Source: Temnopleurus reevesii (taxonomy: Eukaryota > Echinodermata > Echinoidea > Temnopleuroida > Temnopleuridae). Taken from it: 11,069 nt of DNA. The position numbers and the translations under genes were made by a program. Below are positions 1-6,575 of this stretch, piece after piece; the stretch's first letter is position 1; the number at the start of each line of letters is the position of its first letter. The notes below the pieces were generated by a model. It had not been told where the DNA came from and did no database searches. It worked only from the letters and a program-made list of their open reading frames with translations. The DNA lies in NCBI GenBank assembly GCA_036244855.1, contig BQKZ01001512.1, positions 61,089 through 72,157 of the forward strand, written 5' to 3'.

Positions 1-643
1 TTGTGCAAACGGGTCCCCAAATGTCCACAGTCCATGAAAGCAATTAGATATTGCTGAAGAGTGGGGATATGTTTCTTGACAGAACTAAATCACATTAATC
101 ACTGAATTAGGGTTGTTCCCTCTTTTAGATTATACATATCTATGAGACCCAATTTAAATTGTTTCCTTTATCTCGACTGATATCTTTATTAGATGGAATG
201 GAGACATATAATTTCCGAATTTCTCATTCCATCTCCTTTCGTCATCAATATGCACTTTCCTCTTTTCATTTCTGACTCCTACTCCCCAGATCAATTTTTC
301 TTTTTGCTTTAGAGCCTTTTTATTAAAAGATTAAGGAGGGAATGCCAATCAAGTTGATTTATCTGTCTCACTAGCCAGTCCTCACAATTTCCTTGTTTTC
401 TATAACGATCAAATCGAATTAATATAAGTTTATATAACATTGAAGGCAACGCCATTTAGAAACATTTGCTCTTTCCTTCACCTTTGCTTCCAACCATGAT
501 CTAAGCCAGAACATGGTTCTTTAACATGAAATAGATACGATACATTGAAAATTAATTATATCTTTATGGTACATGTTTTGCCATAGACTTACTCTTAGTA
601 TTACTCGTAAGTTGAAGTGCAACTTTTATGTTTTATGTGGGGG
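1..643. other. Gene-free AT-rich stretch
   Basis: I see no convincing coding region, RNA gene or mobile-element end here. The only structure noted is a hairpin: AGATGGAATGGAGA at 191-204 pairs with TCTCATTCCATCT at 222-234 across a 17-base loop, with one bulged base. It has no T-run or other context that would give it a function, and it may be a remnant of an old inverted repeat. Confidence 0.6.
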
Positions 644-1112
644 CACGAACCTGGAGGCTCACGCATGGATCACGACTAGATCACAACGAGTTTAGGAAAA
701 CTTCACGAATGCGTGCCCATCTGTGTCCACATTGACACGAACAAGCAAGATGAGTTCACGCATAACTTGCGCATATAGTTTGTGCATAATTTACCACTTT
801 CCGCATTAGCACGAAGAGTTTGCACAATTGGGACGGTGCGATCCTGCTGTGTCTCCGGGATCACATGATGAAGATGACTAGAGGGCTATTTGGTGATAGT
901 TGCGGTATGACTAGGTGCACTGCAACCCATTAGCACGCATCATCCAAAATTGTCCCAACTAATTCACGAACATTTTGCGCATAGATCACGACCCGGCTAC
1001 GAAATTTAAACGTGACAAAAAATTCGAAAAAAAAGTTCGAAATATGGCACACAGTCAAGCCAGTTCACGACTAGTTTGCGCACTAGCACGACAATGTGTG
1101 CCACAAATCGTG
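644..1112. repeat. Degenerate repeat array rich in CACGA and TTGCGCA
   Basis: The pentamer CACGA occurs nine times (starts at 644, 671, 704, 736, 810, 965, 987, 1066 and 1087), where about 0.5 would be expected by chance. CACGC occurs at 660, 757 and 934, and the reverse complement TCGTG at 1108. In three places the word is followed by TTGCGCA at the same short distance: 755-773, 963-981 and 1064-1082. A fourth, weaker copy is at 808-826. The shared layout is TTCACGA, about five bases, TTTGCGCA, then a few bases to ATCACGAC. Copies are diverged and irregularly spaced, so this is a decayed repetitive element or satellite-like segment, not a clean tandem array. The 95-codon frame across its right end is an artefact of the repeat. 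I do not recognise the family. Confidence 0.6.
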
Positions 1113-1750
1113 AAAGTGTCCCTACAAATTTATATGTTGAAGTCCTTCTTTTTCTGTCAATCATACACAACTATCGGGATTAAAGGAATAGCTGGAATTC
1201 TGTATCGCTCTTCTGACACAAAGCTCATGGTATCTTTATTTGACCAATATAAAGTGGTATAAAAATTCCGGATTAATATAAATCTTTATCGGCAATATGC
1301 ATGCTGTAGCAGAGGTTTTAGTGTTGATAGAAGCATAAAAGAATGATCAGGTGGGGGTACAATGACAGTTATGCGGAATAAAGAATGTTGCAAGAAAGTT
1401 GCAATAATTGAATGCAGATAATTTGCAAATCTAAAAGCGCATGTCATGGATCAGTGATTTCGTTTGGCGCTAGCTGATCAATTGTTACTTAAAGTTAATC
1501 AGAACGTTGTAGCTACGCGCCGGTTACAACACCCCTGTTCTGACATGGACCCCCTTCTTGACAATAGGTCATTCCCCAAATATGAGACAATAAAGTTCCA
1601 GTTTATATACATTTTCCTGAATTGTGTATGACCATTATAGGGCAGTCACACTGACAAACTGCTCCCACCCTGCTCTTAAACGGCATCACAACTGCAAAAA
1701 AAAAGAAAGAAAAAAAAAGATTATAATACAAAACATAAACTTATAGTTCA
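1113..1750. other. Gene-free stretch with a short A-rich tract
   Basis: No supported gene. The stretch contains an A-rich, G-interrupted tract at 1696-1720. No A-box-like promoter element could be found that would extend the SINE-like element on its right to a full 5' head. Confidence 0.55.
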
Positions 1751-2099
1751 CGGTTCGAATCGGTTTAGCAACAGGGTGGAATCAACCTGCAGGTGTATGA
1801 CTACCCCATACGAGTAACGAATTGTTATAAGTTGATACATAATGGCCTATTGGCTCCAATTTTTCTTAGAACATGACCACTGATAACGTCACCGCTAATG
1901 TTCGTTGCTGCTGCCCTTTGCCTGCACTCAAACCAGGTAAGGTGAATGGGTACCTGGCAGGAATATTTATTCCTTAAAATGCCAAGTGCGCCGCAGATGG
2001 CTGCCGGGCTAAAGCCAAGGTATCAATAATCTAAAGCGCCTTTAGCACTCAGCAGAGTGGATACGTGCGCTATATAAATTGCATATATTATTATTATTT
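1751..2099 (+). mobile_element. Decayed SINE-like element with GCGC-TATAAA box and (ATT)n tail
   Basis: The left part carries GGTTCGAATC at 1751-1760, which matches a tRNA-type pol III B box. I could not find the matching A box, so the head is decayed or missing. The body has three short hairpins: CCAGGTA/TACCTGG (1933-1939 with 1951-1957), AGGAAT/ATTCCT (1959-1964 with 1969-1974) and GGCT/AGCC near 2007-2016. The right end runs AAAGCGCC, then GTGCGCTATATAAATT at 2065-2080, into (ATT)n at about 2085-2099. The GCGC-TATATAAAT box followed by a trinucleotide tail is a layout I know from 3' ends of SINE families in marine invertebrates. The tail end is well supported; the left boundary is a guess. 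A second inverted-repeat element begins four bases after the tail. Confidence 0.5.
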
Positions 2100-2102
2100 G
2101 CC

Positions 2103-2262
2103 TAGTCCAGTTGAGGACTCTGTGCTCTGATAGCACCCATTTCTCCATATAGCACAGAGGCACGATCAGAGGGTTAAGTGCTATATGCAGTCCCTGTATG
2201 CTAATCGCAAGATAATATGCAGAGGTGGATCCTATCAAAACACAGAGTCCTCCACTGGATTA
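2103..2262. mobile_element. MITE-like inverted-repeat element flanked by TA
   Basis: The arms at 2103-2150 and 2215-2262 are inverted repeats without gaps, matching at 39 of 48 positions including the flanking TA. The outer ends are the best preserved: the left starts GTCCAGTTGAGGACTCTGTG and the right, on the other strand, ATCCAGTGGAGGACTCTGTG, with 12 identical bases GAGGACTCTGTG. Both ends are bordered by TA (2103-2104 and 2261-2262), the target duplication typical of Tc1/mariner-type transposons. The 64-base loop has no coding capacity and holds a second inverted pair (CATATAGCAC at 2146-2155, GTGCTATATG at 2178-2187). This is therefore a non-autonomous element of about 156 bases. It lies immediately after the SINE tail. 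Family assignment is inference; the inverted repeat itself is plain in the sequence. Confidence 0.78.
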
Positions 2263-2504
2263 CCCTGTGCCTTGGCCCCTGCCAATCATCAGGTTCTTCT
2301 TAGCAGAATGCCTCGTTCTCCATCGCTAGAGAGTTGGCAATCATTGCAATGAGCTAGAGAGATTGGACTTGGAACGGACTGACAGTAAACCCTCAACAAA
2401 TTAAACATCCGATTCTCTACATTTGAACTTGAATTGAACCATCACCAATACATTCAAAACAGAGTTTGGTGCCAATATTTTGTAGACTTATAATGTAGCC
2501 AGAT

Positions 2505-2507
<3 letters not shown>
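2263..2507. other. Gene-free stretch with a 12-bp palindrome
   Basis: No supported gene. TCATTGCAATGA at 2341-2352 is a perfect 12-base palindrome. It lies between two direct copies of CTAGAGAG (near 2325 and 2354), each followed by a TTGG-containing word. This may be the worn end of a repeat; no function can be inferred. Confidence 0.5.

Positions 2508-2565
<58 letters not shown>
2508..2565. repeat. (CT)n microsatellite, about 29 units
   Basis: This is an uninterrupted CT dinucleotide run of 58 bases. The minus-strand frame through it would encode alternating Arg-Glu, and is a by-product of the repeat, not a gene. Confidence 0.98.
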
Positions 2566-2569
<4 letters not shown>

Positions 2570-2808
2570 GTGCATGAACTGTATGTGCCCATCTCAAACA
2601 GTAATTTAACCATATTAAGCGCTGATAATGAAATATGTAATACATAAGACCTATGTAAGCAGACATATTGTGCTTGTAGGTTGACAAATTAAAGCTCATG
2701 TAAAGTTTTTGGTAAAAGCGAATATTACTATCGCCAAGTTTTGAATAAAAATCTATATAAAAAGAAGTGTAATATCATGAACATGTTGCACAAAAGATTG
2801 TGCGAAAA
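2566..2808. other. Gene-free AT-rich stretch
   Basis: I see nothing in this stretch beyond AT-rich unique-looking sequence between the CT microsatellite and the small open frame to its right. Confidence 0.5.
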
Positions 2809-3018
2809 ATGAATGAGTTTTGGAAAAGCTATAACCTAAAATGTGCAAAATATTTCAGTGACGTGTTTCCCGACACTAATTCAACATTTTCTTTCTTGAT
2901 AAAGGACAACTGCTCATGCATAGAAATGGATGAAGATTTCAGAATTGTATTGTTATGTATACTCTTTTTTATCATTCTATTGTCAAATCTTGGAAATATC
3001 TCTGTATATGCCCAATAA
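2809..3018 (+). CDS. Possible 69-residue membrane-type open frame, or single exon or remnant
   Basis: From the first ATG the frame gives 69 residues. The N-terminal half is polar, has an N-glycosylation sequon (Asn-Ser-Thr, about residues 25-27) and Cys residues near 37 and 39. Residues of about 47 to 66 form one strongly hydrophobic segment ending Leu-Gly-Asn-Ile-Ser-Val. A Gly-Asn at the end of a first membrane helix is seen in rhodopsin-type receptors, so a receptor fragment cut off after helix 1 is conceivable. The frame stops directly afterwards and no further helices follow, which argues against a working receptor. An acceptor-like TTTCAG lies inside at about 2853-2858. AT-rich DNA easily yields hydrophobic frames by chance, so this is a weak candidate. 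Confidence 0.13.
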   Translation: MNEFWKSYNLKCAKYFSDVFPDTNSTFSFLIKDNCSCIEMDEDFRIVLLCILFFIILLSNLGNISVYAQ

Positions 3019-3398
3019 CAATCAAATTATTGTTATAACCAAGAGAGGGCGCTAAATATGACTTAACGGTGACATTAAAATTTTCAAAAGAATCAGTTCG
3101 TTAACAAAATATGCTATGGTCACAAAATGTGTATAAGAATAATATATCATGAAAAACATTCCAAAATTAACTTATAAATCTTTGTACCAACATTATATTT
3201 GGGCTTTAAGGACTCCATGAGAGGTGGAAATGAAAACTTTGACATTTCATAACTTTATAATGAATTGTCAGATTTTGCGCAATTTTTTACAGCTTTATCA
3301 TATAATTTTCTCGATCCACTGAAAGCACATTACTATATCGGTAAAGTTACGCTTTAATGAACTACAAGGATGATTTTCCCCTGCATTATTCCTCAAAG
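3019..3398. other. Gene-free AT-rich stretch
   Basis: No supported gene or element end. AGAGGGCGCT at 3044-3053 resembles the core of a CTCF-type site, but one short match does not support a call. Confidence 0.5.
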
Positions 3399-3575
3399 AA
3401 CACGATATAAACTATTTTCAAAAAGTTAAGTCGAATGCAGACAATAGATAGAATACACCGTGAATTCAACTGTGCGGACACAACAATGACAAGCCGGTTC
3501 CGATTTCAATAGCATTACAAAGAACCATTGAAATTGCGTTCGACTTAACTTTTCGAAAATCGTTTATATCGTGTT
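3399..3575. mobile_element. Foldback/MITE-like element with 41-bp inverted ends
   Basis: The ends at 3399-3439 and 3535-3575 are inverted repeats matching at 38 of 41 positions without gaps. They begin AACACGATATAAAC and continue through AAAAGTTAAGTCGAA. The bases just outside are AAAG on both sides (3395-3398 and 3576-3579), a possible 4-base target duplication, though a four-base match could be chance. The 95-base centre has no coding frame of note and contains a minor inverted pair, ATTTCAAT near 3503 with ATTGAAAT near 3527. The high arm identity suggests a fairly recent or recently converted copy compared with the element at 2103-2262. No sequence similarity between the two elements was seen. 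I do not recognise the family. Confidence 0.78.
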
Positions 3576-3772
3576 AAAGTGACGTTAGCCAAAGGGTACT
3601 GTTGCATGATGACAACAAAATCCCGGAATAGCTACAGGCTAAGAACGCGAAGGTATGAGTCAGCCGTTAGTTTGCAACTAGGCCTATATGTTCCAGCTTG
3701 TATATCGTTAATGTACACTCCGGATTGACAGAAGTAACTCCTCTCTCATTAGGTAGATCATATATAGATTTC
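3576..3772. other. Short gene-free spacer
   Basis: I see nothing supportable in this spacer between the foldback element and the 78-bp tandem array. Confidence 0.5.
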
Positions 3773-3993
3773 AGTCTGGTTGACGAGACTAGTTATTGAG
3801 TCGTGTAGATGCATGACCGCCAGAGGACCTCTGTTTCACTAAATGCATAGAGTCTGGTTGACGAGACTAGTTATTGCGTGGTGAGGATGAACGACCACCC
3901 AAGGACCCCTGTTTCACTGAATGCATAGAGTCTGGTTGACGAGACTAGTTATTGAGTCGCATGGATGCATGACCACCAGAGGACCCCTGTTTC
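3773..3993. repeat. 78-bp tandem repeat, about 2.8 copies
   Basis: Units start at 3773, 3851 and 3929, exactly 78 bases apart; the third stops after about 65 bases. Units 1 and 2 match at 67 of 78 positions. All eleven differences lie outside the first 26 bases, which are identical in all three copies. That block starts AGTCTGGTTGACGAGACTAG and can form a hairpin, AGTCT/AGACT with an 8-base loop. The rest of the unit includes two ATGCAT words. No frame stays open across the array, so this is not a coding repeat. Confidence 0.95.
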
Positions 3994-4149
3994 TTTCATT
4001 CTCTTCCTCTCACATTCTCATGAAATGAAAGTACACTCAAGTCCAAGGTCAAGTTATCCATGATGCTGCCAAGTTATGGTGCGGTCACATCTTCAATGTT
4101 CATAGCAAAAGTCTGCCCAGCATGAAACTTCATAAAGCTTGAAAGATGC
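3994..4149. other. Gene-free spacer
   Basis: A pyrimidine-rich patch at about 3988-4018 follows the tandem array. I see no gene or element boundary. Confidence 0.45.
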
Positions 4150-4430
4150 GCGGTCAACGCAGAAATAGGCATAAGACGTCCGTCGAATGCCAGCCGAACC
4201 CCTTCAACGCCGATCAGGTGCCTTCCCTCCGTATTTCTAGATTTCCAGAACGCATGTAACATTTTGAACGCTAGACGGACGTTGGTTATGAACGCAAAGT
4301 TGTGATTGAGCAGTAGCAACGTTAATATGTTACGTTACTATTGCACAGACCACACGTTTGTCTAACGCCGGCATATGCGTTTATTGAGCGCAAGCCGAAC
4401 ATTTTCAACGTCAGTTGATTATCTCCCATG
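4150..4430. repeat. AACGC-rich degenerate repeat segment
   Basis: AACGC occurs at 4156, 4206, 4249, 4267, 4291 and 4364, with further AACG words at 4319 and 4407; about 0.3 copies of AACGC would be expected. There is a direct repeat of 18 bases, 15 matching (4192-4209 and 4393-4410, AGCCGAAC then three variable bases then TTCAACG). An inverted pair ACGTCCGTC/GACGGACGT lies at 4176-4184 and 4274-4282. A related copy of ACGTTGGTTNTNAANGCAAA appears at about 4280-4298 and again at about 4476-4494. This mixture of direct and inverted words suggests a worn mobile element. The 81-codon minus-strand frame at 4074-4319 opens at a non-ATG codon, repeats Val-Arg-Leu-Ala-Phe because of the repeat, and is not called as a gene. 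Confidence 0.5.
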
Positions 4431-4632
4431 TGTCTGTTTGTTAACACAGAGCGCAATCAAATTCAATTAACACATACGTTGGTTGTAAATGCAAATCTGT
4501 TACTGATCATTATGATTGAGATTTAGAGGAGCAGGGACAATGTAGAGATTACAATTGTTTCTAAAAGTTCATCACTTGTTTTGATGCGTGTGAATCAGAA
4601 CGTTAGTTTGTTTGGAAATTTGTATTACGCTT
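4431..4632. other. Gene-free AT-rich stretch
   Basis: Apart from the diverged copy of the ACGTTGGTT word near 4476, I see nothing supportable here. Confidence 0.45.
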
Positions 4633-4712
4633 CCAGTTGCTGGTAAGATACTTGCAGAGCCCTCTTATATACGTATCACCAGCGTAACTTCAGCGTACCT
4701 CCAGCGTCTCAT
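4633..4712 (-). promoter_or_regulatory. Possible minus-strand core promoter: TATA box with three upstream 11-bp units
   Basis: Read on the minus strand, TATATAAG lies at 4671-4664, a full match to a TATA box. Upstream of it are three 11-base units; on the plus strand these are CAGCGTAACTT (4680-4690), CAGCGTACCTC (4691-4701) and CAGCGTCTCAT (4702-4712). Some 20 to 38 bases downstream of the TATA is CCAGTTGCTGG (4633-4643), about where transcription would start. The layout resembles the promoter part of a retroelement or a worn repeat's own promoter. Downstream on the minus strand is only the AACGC-rich repeat, with no convincing gene. AT-rich DNA yields TATA-like words often, so this is a tentative call. 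Confidence 0.25.
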
Positions 4713-4945
4713 TCAAGGGTGACGAACGATTTCATTGCAATTTTGAGCGTATTTGATTAACGAGTTGAGTGTGGACAAACTTGTCAAAATATTGGCGGCA
4801 TGCTATTCACCAACCATTGTTCAAAACAATTGTCAACTTCTGTGTGTCTTTTTACCAAGTGGTGAAATGTTCGCAATAGATTTAACAACTAGATATGAAT
4901 ACATTCTTTCTTTAGAAGTGGCCCTTATCACATTTATGTAAATTT
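4713..4945. other. Gene-free stretch
   Basis: A 62-codon plus-strand frame runs to 4941 but opens at TTG, has its first ATG late, and shows no family likeness, so it is not called. I see nothing else. Confidence 0.5.
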
Positions 4946-5006
4946 GAGCGCAAATATTCATACATGAATGAAGCGCCGTTAAATCCAAAAACAACAACAA
5001 CAACAA
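4946..5006 (+). mobile_element. Second SINE-like 3' tail with (AAC)n end
   Basis: The order of parts matches the tail at 2030-2099: a GAGCGC word (4946-4951), a short inverted pair ATTCAT/ATGAAT, then AAGCGCCGTTAAATCC at 4971-4986 and an (AAC)n run at about 4989-5006. The core GCGC-TAAAT box is shared while the terminal simple repeat differs (AAC here, ATT there). No matching body could be traced upstream, so this is a 5'-truncated copy or a related family. It is a tail-only match and could be overcalled. Confidence 0.4.
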
Positions 5007-5670
5007 GAGCTTGTCAAATTAAGTAATGCATGAACGATACATGTATATATAAATTTATCATATTAAAGTCTTTCGTACCACAAATGAAAGGTAAAAGTAC
5101 AAATGGGCATCATTTGCTTGGTGCATCGTTTGACTTGATCTTCTTTCCAAACTCGTAAGAAAGACATGGGTGTACCGTGGATTTGAAGACCTAGGGGCTC
5201 CACCAACTTGGACTTTTGCGCCCCATCTCTGGTGGAACTAACAAGCAAAAACGAAATCCATCGGCGTGTCTCTTTGTGTACTACCGAGCAGGTGTCGAGC
5301 AAAAATCAAAGCAAAGCAAAAGATATTTCAAAAAATCAAGAAAATAAAGATCATCAAATGTAATTTGGCGACCCTCTCGGCATATTTGGAGCCCCAAACA
5401 TGCCAAATAGCTGAGAAGCAAACCAATAAGTAATAGCTGAAATCTGGAGCCCCTTAGAAATGAATGAGCCCATTTTAAAGCCGGAGTTCGAAATACAAAA
5501 AGAATGGATTAAGTCGAAGATACATTGCATATATTCTAGCACTACTTTTCCTTTTCAAACCAAAGCAAAATTTTCAACAAATTAAAGCACAATTACACGG
5601 AATGATTTCCATTTGGAAAGTAACGTGAGTCATCTACCAAACACACTCAAGACCCAACCTTTGACAGGAA
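5007..5670. other. Gene-free stretch with a 26-base imperfect palindrome
   Basis: No supported gene. Minus-strand frames of 62 and 79 codons here lack family likeness; the 79-codon one opens at TTG. The one structure is at 5379-5404, where GGCATATTTGGAG is followed directly by CCCCAAACATGCC, matching as inverted halves at 11 of 13 positions. Confidence 0.5.
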
Positions 5671-6052
5671 TCAGTTTTTATTATTCAAGTTGGCACTTTC
5701 CTGGCAAAGTGTTCCACGGACATCACCCTTTTCTGGCTCAGATGCACAGTTGAGGGGCAGTAGCGGGGCAATGCCGGGGCGATGCTGGGGCGATGTTTGG
5801 TCGAGGCTGACGGAGAATGACGGAGTCTCGGGGGCGAAGGATGCAACAATGAAAATATCGTGTCTGCTCACCACAGCAACCCGCCCATACACCAAGTCAA
5901 AATGCCTAGCAACGTCCTTCATCTTAGCAACATCAAACAATATATGCAACTTCTTTTCAGTATTATTGATCTGCATGTTCACGAATAATTGATGTTTCAA
6001 CATTTTACTGGCTTGACATTGTAATTTTGCGTTTACAGAAGAATCAAATACC
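5671..6052 (-). CDS. Exon-like open frame of unknown function
   Basis: This is the longest exon-like frame in the window. It is open from 6120 down to a TGA at 5673-5671, about 149 codons. The first ATG is at 6003-6001 and would give 110 residues. An acceptor-like sequence, T-rich and ending GTAACCAG, precedes position 6052, so a terminal exon starting there is possible. The central part (about Glu-Lys-Lys-Leu-His to Ser-Phe-Ala-Pro) looks like ordinary globular protein, with varied codons and hydrophobic stretches. The C-terminal part crosses an 11-bp GC-rich repeat and reads His-Arg-Pro-Gly-Ile-Ala-Pro. An AATAAA hexamer overlaps the last codons. I recognise no domain. It could equally be part of a GC-richer mobile-element remnant, and the plus strand is also open for 100 codons here. 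Confidence 0.25.
5765..5797. repeat. 11-bp GC-rich tandem repeat, 3 copies
   Basis: The units are GGGGCAATGCC, GGGGCGATGCT and GGGGCGATGTT, each 11 bases with one or two changes. The period is not a multiple of three, which weighs mildly against the overlapping minus-strand frame being a long-conserved coding sequence. Confidence 0.85.
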
Positions 6053-6229
6053 CTGGTTACAAACAAATAAGGAATGATACGTCTACTGTAGATAGCTACG
6101 TTTGTGCTACGTTCAGGCGTTCATATTCGTCCGTAGCAAACGCACACGCGCAAGAGTGTGATATATGAGGTCAAAAGGCGAAAATGATTGTAGCCGAAAC
6201 AGACTTATCATTATGATGGCCATGGTATT
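6053..6229. other. Spacer with CG-rich hairpin
   Basis: GTTTGTGCTACG at 6100-6111 pairs with CGTAGCAAAC at 6132-6141, with two unpaired bases in the left arm. The loop and flanks carry words such as ACGTTCAGGCGTTC that recall the AACGC-rich segment at 4150-4430, so this may be another worn fragment of a similar repeat. Confidence 0.4.
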
Positions 6230-6575
6230 TGAAGATGATAATAAAGAATAAAAAGAAGAGGAGGAAGAAGATGATTATCATGATGACTGTGATTGTGATT
6301 GTGATTGTGTTGGTAATAATGATGATGATTATGATGAGAATGAAGAAGGGAGGAGGGAGAAGATGATGATCATAATGATGATGATCGTGTTGGCGATAAT
6401 AATGATGATGACAATGATAATGATGATAATAATGATGGTGGTGGTGATGATGATGATGATTATGATGATAATCAAAATGATGATGGTGGTGATGATATAT
6501 CATGATGAACAGGGATATGGTGATGATAATGAAGATTATGACGATGGTTATGGTGATGATGAGGATGATGATACA
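6230..6575. repeat. Degenerate (GAT)n-type microsatellite region
   Basis: The segment is built mainly of GAT/ATG trinucleotides with GTGATT units (about 6288-6310), AAT interruptions and a short purine-rich patch (about 6253-6273). The repeat removes stop codons in several frames. This explains open frames on both strands with Met-Ile or His-rich translations; none of these is a gene. A thin continuation of GATGA-type words is visible at about 6905-6960. Confidence 0.9.

Noticed and set aside
975..1262. 95-codon plus-strand open frame
   Set aside because: It starts at a non-ATG codon inside the CACGA/TTGCGCA repeat and runs into unrelated sequence; no domain or codon pattern supports a gene.
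1751..1760. Intact tRNA gene at the GGTTCGAATC word
   Set aside because: There is no A box at the right distance and the T-stem does not close properly, so only a SINE-type remnant is plausible.
2023..2238. 71-codon minus-strand frame
   Set aside because: It spans the SINE tail and the inverted-repeat element, so it is an accident of repeat sequence.
2454..2699. 81-codon minus-strand frame with an Arg-Glu run
   Set aside because: The Arg-Glu run is only the translation of the (CT)n microsatellite; the flanking residues show nothing recognisable.
3044..3053. CTCF-type site AGAGGGCGCT
   Set aside because: Only the core matches and a single ten-base word in 11 kb is not enough evidence.
3773..3993. 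CRISPR-like array
   Set aside because: The units are 78-base tandem copies whose variable part is still mostly alike between copies, not short repeats with unrelated spacers, and the surroundings are eukaryotic.
4074..4319. 81-codon minus-strand frame with repeated Val-Arg-Leu-Ala-Phe
   Set aside because: The frame opens at TTG and the repeated residues come from the AACGC-rich repeat. I considered a peptide downstream of the minus-strand TATA-like box, but the distance and lack of likeness argue against it.
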